Shown here: piece by piece, positions 27,652-35,794 of the stretch
How the letters are laid out: each line of letters starts with the position of its first letter
Numbering within the stretch: the stretch's first letter is position 1
NCBI RefSeq assembly: GCF_007970185.1
Contig: NZ_CP042431.1
Location: 7,175,342 to 7,239,341 of the forward strand
Origin: Pseudobacter ginsenosidimutans
GTDB lineage: Bacteria; Bacteroidota; Bacteroidia; Chitinophagales; Chitinophagaceae
Direction: 5' to 3'
Length of the DNA: 64,000 nucleotides
Made by a program: the position numbers and the translations under genes
The notes under the pieces: model-generated
The model's database searches: none
What the model saw: the letters and a program-made list of their open reading frames with translations, nothing else
Told to the model about the DNA's origin: nothing

Positions 27652-27682
27652 CAAAAGTAATTATTGATTTGGAATGTGCAAA
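27652..27682 (-). promoter_or_regulatory. trp operon promoter
   Basis: On the minus strand TTTG (27679-27682) and TACTTTTG (27652-27659) are separated by 19 nt, an exact match to the Bacteroidota -33/-7 arrangement. Transcription would start within a few bases of the trpL ATG. Confidence 0.85.
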
Positions 27683-27723
27683 TTATTTTTGAATTTCCTC
27701 AATATTACACTATTTCAGCACTT

Positions 27724-28320
27724 TTACCGATTTATCCGGTTTTTAAAATTTGAAAATTTATCCTTGAAAGAATAACTGAAATCAAGTATTGCAATGGTAA
27801 ACTCAACAATATTTTTTGCATCCTCAGCGGTAAAGACACTATCAATGTTATGAGCCGCTTCATTGCCGGTCAGCCTCAGTTGATCTGCCCATTCATACAA
27901 CTGATCATTGATCTCTCCATTCTCTTTCAACTTTTGGAGCCCTTTTAATAAATTACTTTCATTTATATCTTTTTCCCTGCAAAAACCTTCTAAAGTCCTT
28001 CTACACATTACTGCAGTTCCCGTAAATGACTTTCCTCTATAGCATTTAAGGCTTTCCAATAAGGCATCCCTTAGCTTTTGAGGTATTGCAGGATTTACAT
28101 GGAACTCCTCCTGAGGGAATATTTGTGAACGCCTCCAATCATAATCACCGTCCCGCTGTAATTCTCCTTCTGATTTTACGATTGCCGGTCCAAAACATTG
28201 TGGGCATTTCAGAATAGTGTATTTAGTTTTTTCAAAAAAAATATCGTCCAGAGAATACGAATATTCTGCTACCAATTCTCCTTTTACGGTTAAATCGCAT
28301 TTTACACATTCAAAAACCAT
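27724..28320 (-). CDS. DUF4145-domain protein with N-terminal zinc ribbon
   Basis: The 198-residue protein begins with two CxxC pairs (CVKC near residue 4, CPQC near 40) expected to bind zinc, followed by a DUF4145 helical domain with the typical AVMCRRTLEGFCREKDI, LYEWADQLRLTGNEAAH and TAEDAKNIVEFT segments. DUF4145 is related to HEPN-type domains and is often linked to restriction or defence proteins, but no partner is present. It is visibly more A+T rich than its neighbours and sits between hisB and the trp promoter, suggesting later insertion. Start ATG 28320; an in-frame TTG precedes it. Function unknown. Confidence 0.82.
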   Translation of the reverse strand: MVFECVKCDLTVKGELVAEYSYSLDDIFFEKTKYTILKCPQCFGPAIVKSEGELQRDGDYDWRRSQIFPQEEFHVNPAIPQKLRDALLESLKCYRGKSFTGTAVMCRRTLEGFCREKDINESNLLKGLQKLKENGEINDQLYEWADQLRLTGNEAAHNIDSVFTAEDAKNIVEFTIAILDFSYSFKDKFSNFKNRINR

Positions 28321-28347
28321 GATCAAAAATTTGGAAACAAAACTTAT

Positions 28348-29487
28348 TTACAGTACTCCCTTCGTGCTCGGCAGATGATTGCTCATCGGATCGCGTTTCA
28401 CGGCCATCCGGATGGCTTTCGCAAATGCCTTGAAAATAGCTTCTATTTTGTGATGCTCATTGTCTCCATGACATTCGATCTGCAAATTACAGCGCGCCGC
28501 ATCGGAGAATGATTTGAAGAAATGGAAGAACATTTCCGTTGGCATTTCACCAATGCGCTCGCGTTTGAATTCTGCATTCCAAACTATCCAGGCGCGTCCT
28601 CCGAAATCGATCAGCACTTTAGCTTCGGCATCATCCATTGGCAAAGCAAATCCATAACGCTCCATGCCACGCTTGTCTGCCAGCGCCAGCGCAAAAGCCT
28701 CGCCCAGCGCAATGCCCGTATCCTCGATGGTATGATGCTCATCGATATGCAGATCACCATTGGCCCGCACAGTCAAATCCATTTTCCCATGTCGTGCGAT
28801 CTGGTCCAGCATATGATCGAAGAAACCAAGACCTGTAAAGATCTGCGCCTTGCCTCTTCCATCGAGGTTGAGCTCTATCTTGATCTGCGTTTCATTGGTA
28901 TTGCGTTCGTGCACTACCTGGCGCAGTCCGAGTTTGAGAAAAGAATAGATCTCCGCCCAATCAACAGACTCCAACGCGATCACTGGTTGCAACGCAGCCA
29001 CCTGGTCACTGATCTCGGCGGCGCCAAGACTGGCATCGCCATTCAGCCAGATGGCCCTGCAGCCAAGGTTCTTGGCCAGTTGCACATCGGTGATGCGGTC
29101 TCCGATCACGAAAGAATTTTCGATATCGTAATTGGGATTGTTTAGGTACTGCGTGAGCATACCGGTACCGGGCTTGCGGGTAGGCAGGTTATCTGCCGGA
29201 AATGATTTATCGATATGCACAGCGCTGAAGTGAATCCCCTCACCTTCCAGGCTTTTCATCACCAGGTTGTGCAGCGGCCAGAAAGTGTCTTCAGGAAAAC
29301 TGTCAGTACCCAGACCATCCTGGTTGGTTACCATTACCAGTTCATAATCCAGTTCCCTGGCGATCTTCCCCATGTACTCAAACATTTTGGGATAGAAAGT
29401 CAGCTTATCGAATGAGTCCAGTTGATAGGTGGGCGGCGCTTCATTGATGAGCGTGCCATCACGGTCTATAAATAAAATCCTTTTCAT
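28348..29487 (-). CDS. hisB: Bifunctional histidinol-phosphatase / imidazoleglycerol-phosphate dehydratase
   Basis: The 379-residue fusion performs histidine steps 6 and 8. The N-terminal HAD phosphatase (1-165) has FIDRDGTLI and the [17 protein letters not shown] motif; the C-terminal dehydratase (about 190-379) has the manganese-binding [18 protein letters not shown] and [21 protein letters not shown]. The same fusion is known from enterobacteria and Bacteroidota. It lies 17 nt downstream of the cytochrome c gene, so it is transcribed with the hisGDC group. Confidence 0.97.
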   Translation of the reverse strand: MKRILFIDRDGTLINEAPPTYQLDSFDKLTFYPKMFEYMGKIARELDYELVMVTNQDGLGTDSFPEDTFWPLHNLVMKSLEGEGIHFSAVHIDKSFPADNLPTRKPGTGMLTQYLNNPNYDIENSFVIGDRITDVQLAKNLGCRAIWLNGDASLGAAEISDQVAALQPVIALESVDWAEIYSFLKLGLRQVVHERNTNETQIKIELNLDGRGKAQIFTGLGFFDHMLDQIARHGKMDLTVRANGDLHIDEHHTIEDTGIALGEAFALALADKRGMERYGFALPMDDAEAKVLIDFGGRAWIVWNAEFKRERIGEMPTEMFFHFFKSFSDAARCNLQIECHGDNEHHKIEAIFKAFAKAIRMAVKRDPMSNHLPSTKGVL

Positions 29488-29504
29488 ATCGAATTCAAAA
29501 ATAC

Positions 29505-29969
29505 TTACTTCAGCTTACTCCGCACTGTTTTTACTTCTGCTGGAGTTACCGCGCTGGCCTTATTGGTAAAGCTGTTGCGGACATAGGTCAGCACATCGGC
29601 TACCTGCTGATCGGTAAGGAAATTGTGAGCCGACATATTATTGTCGTACACTTCCCCATCGATCTCGATCTCTTCATTCATTCCTTTCAACACAATTTCG
29701 ATCAGTCTTTTTTTATCACCCAGCACAAAACTGGTGCGTTGCAATGGCGGATTCAGTCTTGGTACGCCACCTCCGTCTGCCTGGTGGCAGGCAAGACAGT
29801 AAGTATCGTACACTTTCTTTCCATCGGTCATTGTCTTTTTTGCTATGGCGGCGGGCTTTGTCTGCCCGGGTATTGTCTGTGTTGGTTTGGTTTGCGCGGG
29901 CTTTGTCTGTGCGGCCATCAGTATTACCAGTCCGATCCCCGCGATTGCTGCGAATACTACTTTCTTCAT
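29505..29969 (-). CDS. Secreted class I c-type cytochrome
   Basis: The 154-residue protein has a signal peptide or membrane anchor (to about residue 20), a low-complexity linker of repeated [15 protein letters not shown] units, and a cytochrome c domain with haem motif CLACH (about 57-61) and distal Met in [25 protein letters not shown]. It is 10 nt downstream of a sugar dehydrogenase, which often passes electrons to such a cytochrome. Its place between hisC and hisB is unusual. Confidence 0.9.
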   Translation of the reverse strand: MKKVVFAAIAGIGLVILMAAQTKPAQTKPTQTIPGQTKPAAIAKKTMTDGKKVYDTYCLACHQADGGGVPRLNPPLQRTSFVLGDKKRLIEIVLKGMNEEIEIDGEVYDNNMSAHNFLTDQQVADVLTYVRNSFTNKASAVTPAEVKTVRSKLK

Positions 29970-29979
29970 GGGAACGGTT

Positions 29980-31257
29980 TTAGTTGTTACTGTAAGTCAC
30001 TTTCCAGATCCTGCCTTTCTTGTCATCCGAAATAAAGAGCGAGCCATCGGGCCCCTGCGCCAGTCCGCAAGGACGGAAGCGCGCATTTTTCGGATCGATC
30101 TTTTCACCGGCAAATCCATCGGCAAAGATCTCGTAATCGCCACTGGGCATTCCATCTTTCATGGGAAGGAACACCACAAAGTAGCCTGTCTGCGGCCTCG
30201 GAGCCCTGTTCCATGAACCGTGGAAGGCTACGAATGCTCCATTTTTATATTTTTCCGGAAACTGGTTACCGGTGTAAAACAGTAATGCATTGGGCGCCCA
30301 GTGACCGGGAAATGCATAGATGGGTTTGTTCATGCCTGCACACCTGTCCTGTTTTTTCCCATCGCCGCCATATTCAGGGGCCAGTACTTTTTTCTGCTGG
30401 AACTGGTCGTAATAACAATAGGGCCAGCCATAATTATCGCCCTTGCTGATGCGCAGCAATTCTTCCGCAGGCAGCTCTGCGCTTTGCTCTTCGTTGTACA
30501 TGGATGGAAAGAGCGTGTTCAGCATATCGCGGCCATGCTGCATGGCGTAAAGCTGATTGGTGGTCTGATTCCAATCGAGGCCAACCACGTTGCGGATTCC
30601 GGTAGCATACTTCACGCCATTGTGATAGGACTGACCCGTCTGATCGGCTTTGAACTGCCAGATACCGCCGGTGGAATCCAACAAAGGACAAGGATCCATT
30701 GCAGGCGAACCAACTGTGCGGTCTGTGATCTGGCAGGCGTTGGATGGCGAACCGATATTCACATAGATATTTCCATCATTATCCAGCACGATGGATTTGG
30801 TATTGTGCGTTCTTCGGTTGATCAATGCCGTTATGATATTCTCGGCTTTGCCGGTATCGATCACATCACCTTTTTCATTGAGTTTGTAACGGTACACATC
30901 AGTGTTGGATGATGCATACAGGTATCCGTTCTTGATAGTAATTCCGGTACCGCTGTAATTGCCCCATCCGGAGATCTCATCAGCCACGCCATCTTTATTG
31001 GTGTCGCGGAGACGAAGGATACCTTTTCCATTTTTCACCCGGTCCAGCTTTGCATAGATATCGCCATTGGATTGCGCAACGATATGCCGCACAGTACCGA
31101 GATTATCGGCCACCACCAGGGCCTTGAAGCCTTTGGGCAGCGTGATGCCGCCATTCTCTTCTTTCGGTTTTCCTTTTTTCACACGAGTTGAATCACTGGC
31201 AAAAACCTGCGCGGAAAGCAGCATGGCAAACGGCAGTATTTTTAAGATCGCATTCAT
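29980..31257 (-). CDS. Secreted glucose/sorbosone dehydrogenase-like beta-propeller protein
   Basis: The 425-residue product has a signal peptide (cut after VFAS) and a six-bladed beta-propeller of the PQQ-dependent glucose/sorbosone dehydrogenase superfamily, with LPKGFKALVVADNLGTVRHI at the start and the NYGWPYCYYD, NALLFYTGNQFPEKYKNGAFVAFHGSWNR and GLAQGPDGSLFISDDKKGRIWKV signatures. These enzymes oxidise sugars or alcohols in the periplasm with PQQ and donate to cytochrome c, fitting the downstream gene. No terminator was seen between hisC and this gene. Substrate unknown. Confidence 0.85.
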   Translation of the reverse strand: MNAILKILPFAMLLSAQVFASDSTRVKKGKPKEENGGITLPKGFKALVVADNLGTVRHIVAQSNGDIYAKLDRVKNGKGILRLRDTNKDGVADEISGWGNYSGTGITIKNGYLYASSNTDVYRYKLNEKGDVIDTGKAENIITALINRRTHNTKSIVLDNDGNIYVNIGSPSNACQITDRTVGSPAMDPCPLLDSTGGIWQFKADQTGQSYHNGVKYATGIRNVVGLDWNQTTNQLYAMQHGRDMLNTLFPSMYNEEQSAELPAEELLRISKGDNYGWPYCYYDQFQQKKVLAPEYGGDGKKQDRCAGMNKPIYAFPGHWAPNALLFYTGNQFPEKYKNGAFVAFHGSWNRAPRPQTGYFVVFLPMKDGMPSGDYEIFADGFAGEKIDPKNARFRPCGLAQGPDGSLFISDDKKGRIWKVTYSNN

Positions 31258-31318
31258 TTTTTTACAGACTTTTTGATTGAATGTCTTAAAATTAAATGTT
31301 TTGGCCAGAATCCACTAT

Positions 31319-32371
31319 TTATGCCAAGTAGCTTTGCAAGTATGCCAATAGAGCTTTATTTTCTGCCTCTGTTCCTACCGTGATGCGCAGGCAACCTTCG
31401 CAAAGGGTAACGGAACTTCTGTCTCGCACCACCACTCCCTTATCGGCCAGGTATTTGTAAATCCCTTTCGCATCCGTTACGCGCACCAGCAGGAAATTGG
31501 CATCGGAAGGATAGATCTTTTGTACAACAGGCAGTTTGGCTAATTCAGTTTCCAATACGCCGCGCTGTGTTACGATCTCGCGGATCATATCGTTCACCAT
31601 TCCCACTTCTTCCAGCGCTTTGAGGGTCAGTTCCTGCGATGCCTGGTTGATATTGTAGGGAGGTTTCACCTTGTTCATCACGTTGATAATAGGCTCTGAA
31701 GCGAAAGCCAGTCCAACACGCAGCGCCGCCAGTCCCCAGGCTTTGCTCAACGTTTGCATCACCACCAGGTTGGGATAATCTTCCAGCTCCTGCGTGAAGC
31801 TCCGGAAACGTGAGAAATTTATATAGGCCTCATCCAGCGCTATGATGCCCCAGTAATTGTTGAGGATCACTTCCAGGTCTTCACGGTTGAGCGAATTCCC
31901 TGTAGGGTTATTGGGAGAGCAAAGAAAGATGATCTTGGTATTGTCGTCCACCGCTTCTTCGATAGCAGGAAGATCGAGCTGAAAATCAGCCGTGAGCGGC
32001 ACTTTCTTGATGTATACATCATTGATATTGGCGCTCACTTCGTACATTCCGTAGGTAGGTGGACAAATAATGATATTGTCTTTACCCGGTTCGCAGAATG
32101 CACGGATGAGGATATCGATACATTCGTCGCTGCCATTGCCGATGAAGATATTGCCGGCTGGTACACCTTTCACTTCGCTGAGTTTATCTTTCACTTTCAG
32201 TTGCAGCGGATCGGGATAGCGGTTATACCACTTCGTGAGTGGGCTGCCGTAAGCGTTTTCATTGGCATCGAGAAAGATGCTGGCTTCGCCTTTGAATTCA
32301 TCGCGGGCAGAAGAATATGGAACGAGATTCTTGATATTCGGTCTTAACAGATCATCGAGATTAAAGCTCAT
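31319..32371 (-). CDS. hisC: Histidinol-phosphate aminotransferase
   Basis: The 350-residue fold-type I PLP enzyme transaminates imidazole acetol phosphate with glutamate. The Schiff-base Lys is in MQTLSKAWGLAALRVG; FLCSPNNPTGNSL, IIALDEAYINFS and the terminal CEGCLRITVGTEAENK are typical of HisC. It follows hisD by 24 nt. Confidence 0.96.
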   Translation of the reverse strand: MSFNLDDLLRPNIKNLVPYSSARDEFKGEASIFLDANENAYGSPLTKWYNRYPDPLQLKVKDKLSEVKGVPAGNIFIGNGSDECIDILIRAFCEPGKDNIIICPPTYGMYEVSANINDVYIKKVPLTADFQLDLPAIEEAVDDNTKIIFLCSPNNPTGNSLNREDLEVILNNYWGIIALDEAYINFSRFRSFTQELEDYPNLVVMQTLSKAWGLAALRVGLAFASEPIINVMNKVKPPYNINQASQELTLKALEEVGMVNDMIREIVTQRGVLETELAKLPVVQKIYPSDANFLLVRVTDAKGIYKYLADKGVVVRDRSSVTLCEGCLRITVGTEAENKALLAYLQSYLA

Positions 32372-32395
32372 GATATGGGAATTGTGGATCAGAAA

Positions 32396-33669
32396 TTATT
32401 TTAATCGAACACGCACGGCGTTAGCATGGGCCTGTAAACCTTCGGCTTCCGCCATTTCAATAACGGTCTGGCCGATGCGCTGCAGTCCATCATTGCTCAA
32501 TTGCTGGAAAGTGATCTTGCGCACGAAACTGTCTACACTCACACCGCTGTACGCTCTTGCATATCCGTTAGTAGGGAGGGTATGATTGGTGCCACTGGCA
32601 TAATCCCCCACACTTTCAGGAGAATAATTACCGATGAAAACAGAACCGGCATTGATCACTTTTTCGGCCAGCGCTTCGGCATTGCTGCAACTCAGTATCA
32701 GGTGCTCGGCAGCGTAGGCGTTGAGGAGACCCATGGCCTCTTCTTCCGTTCGAACAACTATCAGCTTACTATTCTCTAAAGCCTTTGCAGCGATCTCTTT
32801 GCGCGGCAATGCGCTCAGTTGTTCATTCACTGCCTGTTCTACCTGCTTTACCAGTTTTTCGGAGCATGTCACCAGCAATACCTGGCTGTCTGCCCCGTGT
32901 TCAGCCTGGCTGAGCAGGTCTGCCGCAATATAGGCTGGTGGCGCCGTTTCATCAGCATACACAGCCACTTCACTCGGGCCGGCAGGCATATCGATGGCAA
33001 GTCCTTCCTGCTGCACCAGTTGTTTGGCGCAGGTCACGTATTGGTTACCTGGGCCAAATATTTTGTATACCTGCGGAACAGATCCTGTACCATAAGCCAT
33101 TGCGCCAATAGCCTGCACCCCGCCAATACGGAATACTTTTGTTACTCCAACAGTTTTTGCAGCAAACAAAATTGCAGGGTGCAGTTTTCCATTCTGATCA
33201 GGAGGAGAACAAAGAACGATCTCACGGCAACCTGCAATCGAAGCAGGAACGCCAAGCATCAGGATGGTGGAGAACAGCGGTGCAGATCCGCCGGGAATGT
33301 ACAGTCCCACGCGTTCTATGCCCACGCTTTTGCGCCAGCATTTAATGCCGGGCATGGTCTCGATGATCTCAGGAGCGGAAACCTGTTTGCTATGGAAAAT
33401 GGAGATATTGTCTTTCGCGGTGAGGATGGCCTGTTTCAGTTCAGCGGACAATAATTGTTCAGCCTCCTCAAAATCTGCAGCAGGAACCTGTAAAGAATCC
33501 AGCTGCGCTTTATCGAACTGAAAAGTGTAGTGCACCACGGCTGCATCGCCGTTCTTTTTACATCGTCCAGCACCCTGCGCACAGTAGCTTCCAGCGATGC
33601 GGCATCGGCCACGGGCCTTTGCAGTAGAGACGGGTATTGAGCCAGATCCGGGTATTGATAGATTTTCAT
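32396..33669 (-). pseudogene. hisD: Histidinol dehydrogenase, one-base frameshift near the N-terminus
   Basis: Histidinol dehydrogenase makes the last two NAD-dependent steps to histidine. The ATG at 33669 opens MKIYQYPDLAQYPSLLQRP...LDDVK, then the frame moves by -1 to KNGDAAVVHYTFQFD and continues to 32396. One base is missing from the A run at 33555-33559 (five A where six restore the frame). Repaired, the protein is 424 residues, normal for HisD, with IPGGSAPLFSTILMLGVPA, GPGNQYVTCAKQLVQ, the AEHGADSQVLLVT metal/substrate region and a catalytic EHLIL segment all intact. Every other his gene is intact, so an assembly error is more likely than a real auxotroph. Confidence 0.9.
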
Positions 33670-33681
33670 GATTACAGTTTT

Positions 33682-34545
33682 TTAATTCACCATTTTTTCG
33701 ATGGGAACTACCAAAATGCCTTCGGCTCCGGCGGCTTTCAGTTCTTCGATGATATCCCAGAACCTGTCTTCGCTCAGTACGCTGTGAACACTGCTCCATC
33801 CTTCTTCAGCAAGTGGAAGCACAGTTGGGCTGCGCATTCCCGGGAGCAGGCTGATGATCGCTTTCAGTTTATCATTCGGCGCATTCATCAATACGTATTT
33901 GTTGCGTTTTGCTTTTTTTACCGCGCGAATACGGAAAAGTAAACGCTCCAGCAATTGCTCCTGCTCTTTGCCCAGTCCATTATTTTTGATCAGTACAGAC
34001 TGCGATTGCAGAATGGATTCCACTTCTTTCAATCCGTTCATGAAAAGTGTTGATCCGCTGCTCACCAGATCGGCCACTACATCGGCCAGGCCAATACCGG
34101 GAGCTATCTCCACCGAACCACTGATCTCGTGGATCTCCGCCTGCACCAGGTTTTCATTAAGCCATTTGTTCACCAGGAAAGGATAGCTGGTAGCGATGCG
34201 TTTTCCCTGGAGAGAGGCCACGCCTTCGTATTCCATGGCGCGGGGAATGGCAACAGAAAGACGGCATTTACCAAATCCCAGTTTTTCCACCACGGCTGCC
34301 TGCTTGTTCTTTTCCAGGAGCACATTCTCGCCCACGATACCAATATCAGCCACACCATCTTCCACATATTGGGGAATATCATCATCACGAAGAAAGAACA
34401 CTTCAAGCGGAAAATTGTCTGATTCCGTCTTCAGCCTGTCTTTTACATTGCGCAGGTCGATACCGCATTCCTTCAGCAGCTGCACTGAGTCTTCATACAG
34501 CCTGCCTGATTTCTGAATTGCGATGCGGAGTTTAGTCTGATCCAT
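33682..34545 (-). CDS. hisG: ATP phosphoribosyltransferase, long form
   Basis: The 287-residue enzyme catalyses the committed step of histidine synthesis (ATP + PRPP). The two periplasmic-binding-like domains contain RIAIQKSGRL, DDIPQYVEDGVADIGIVGEN, and the PRPP loop EISGSVEIAPGIGLADVVADLVSSG; the extra C-terminal 70 residues (from about 215) form the ACT-like domain of long-form HisG, which binds histidine for feedback inhibition and needs no HisZ. It is the first structural gene of the his operon, controlled by the leader and attenuator upstream. Confidence 0.97.
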   Translation of the reverse strand: MDQTKLRIAIQKSGRLYEDSVQLLKECGIDLRNVKDRLKTESDNFPLEVFFLRDDDIPQYVEDGVADIGIVGENVLLEKNKQAAVVEKLGFGKCRLSVAIPRAMEYEGVASLQGKRIATSYPFLVNKWLNENLVQAEIHEISGSVEIAPGIGLADVVADLVSSGSTLFMNGLKEVESILQSQSVLIKNNGLGKEQEQLLERLLFRIRAVKKAKRNKYVLMNAPNDKLKAIISLLPGMRSPTVLPLAEEGWSSVHSVLSEDRFWDIIEELKAAGAEGILVVPIEKMVN

Positions 34546-34567
34546 TTTGATTGGTTTGGATAATGAG

Positions 34568-34600
34568 CAAAAAAATAGGGCTTACCAGTGGTAAGCCCTT
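34568..34600 (-). terminator. his attenuator terminator
   Basis: A perfect 9-bp stem (34578-34586/34590-34598) with a 3-nt loop is followed on the minus strand by TA and seven T, about 22 nt before hisG. Its 5' arm can instead pair with leader bases 34632-34639 (8 bp, one G-U), forming the antiterminator. Confidence 0.93.
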
Positions 34601-34635
34601 TGAATATTGTTTGGCATATGCACAACACCATCGGC

Positions 34636-34689
34636 CTACCTGCGCAGGTAAGTATGATGATGATGGATATGTGTAGTGCTGAATTTCAT
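34636..34689 (-). CDS. hisL: his operon leader peptide rich in His codons
   Basis: A 17-codon ORF from ATG 34689 reads MKFSTTHIHHHHTYLRR, stop TAG at 34636, with His codons at positions 7 and 9-12. Four RNA segments follow the classical scheme: 1 (34642-34652) pairs with 2 (34632-34643) through the palindrome 34638-34649; 2 pairs with 3 (terminator 5' arm); 3 pairs with 4. A ribosome stalled on His codons covers segment 1, freeing 2 to pair with 3 and prevent termination. The ATG is 10 nt downstream of the -7 box, so the 5' leader is only a few bases. Confidence 0.93.
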   Translation of the reverse strand: MKFSTTHIHHHHTYLRR

Positions 34690-34699
34690 AATTGCGAGG

Positions 34700-34730
34700 C
34701 AAAAATACAGGAATCATGTTAACCGCAAAA
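34700..34730 (-). promoter_or_regulatory. his operon promoter
   Basis: On the minus strand TTTTG (34726-34730) and TATTTTTG (34700-34707) are separated by 18 nt, matching the Bacteroidota -33/-7 consensus. It drives hisL and the hisGDC genes. Confidence 0.82.
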
Positions 34731-34819
34731 TATTTTTTTTGCGATGATTTTAACAACCGTTCATAAGCAGGCCCGATAGAATTTATTAATATTACTGACG
34801 TCAAGCGAAAAATATTATC

Positions 34820-35622
34820 ATGAACCCCAGGCAATTTTTCTTATCCCTGATGGCTGCAATAGCTATTTCCACGGTATCCAGCGCACAGACTGTTCCTACA
34901 GTACCCTCCGGTCCACAGCCCGTTTGGGCCGATGAATTCAATTATACCGGCCTGCCGGATTCCAGCAAATGGAGCTACGATGTAGGCGGCCATGGCTGGG
35001 GCAACGATGAATGGCAGTTCTATACCAAAGGCAGGAAAGAAAATGTATGGGTCGAAAATGGAAAACTCGTGATCGAAGCGCGCAAGGAAAATTTTGAAGG
35101 CAGGAATTTCACTTCCACACGACTTATATCGAAAGGAAAAGGCGACTGGCAATACGGAAGGATCGAAGTACGCGCAAAATTACCCAGGGGCAGGGGCACC
35201 TGGCCTGCCATCTGGATGCTTGCCAGTACGGATACCGCCAGGTGGCCTGATGATGGTGAGATCGATATCATGGAACATGTTGGCTATAACCAGGGCATTA
35301 TTCACGGTACCGTACATACGAAGAAATATTATCATAGTATCGGCACACAAAAAGGCGATACCATTCCCGTTCCCGATGCATCAGAGAAATTCCACGTGTA
35401 TGCAGTGGACTGGAATGCAGATTCAATTCGTATAAGTGTAGACAATAAAACCTATTTCACTTTCCATAATGAACATACGGGCAATGATGCCTGGCCCTTC
35501 GATAAGAAATTCCATTTGCTGCTCAATATCGCTGTGGGCGGCTCCTGGGCGGACAAAAAGGAGTGGATGAAACTGTATTCCCTGCCAGGATGGAAATTGA
35601 CTATGTAAGAGTGTACAAATAA
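34820..35622 (+). pseudogene. Secreted GH16 beta-glucanase (laminarinase-like), one-base frameshift near the C-terminus
   Basis: A signal peptide (cut after VSSAQ) precedes a GH16 catalytic domain with WADEFNYTGLPDSSKW, KLPRGRGTWPAIWML and the catalytic DGEIDIMEHVG (E-x-D-x-x-E, about residue 145). As read, the protein stops after 262 residues at KLYSLPGWKLTM. One base added in the AAAAAGG run (35555-35561) restores the standard GH16 ending, KGVDETVFPARMEIDYVRVYK, with a stop at 35622. The final beta-strand is part of the fold, so the truncated form may be unstable; an assembly error is likely. GH16 enzymes hydrolyse beta-1,3/1,4-glucans outside the cell. Confidence 0.88.
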
Positions 35623-35658
35623 AAAAAGGGCCTTCCAAAAAAGACGGATGGAAGACCC
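35621..35658 (-). terminator. Terminator after the GH20 gene
   Basis: Minus-strand stem of 9 bp (35628-35636/35650-35658, one G-U) followed by seven T. It lies immediately at the repaired GH16 stop, between the convergent GH16 and GH20 genes. Confidence 0.7.
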
Positions 35659-35794
35659 TGCGTAGACATAATTGGTAATAACCCCTAAGCAAAATACCAA
35701 TGAACGCTCTCCTTGCGTTCAGCAGTTTTGACACTGCATGAAAACACATCGTTGCATTTCCATTTTATATTTTTTTGCAAAAGGATCACTAGTA

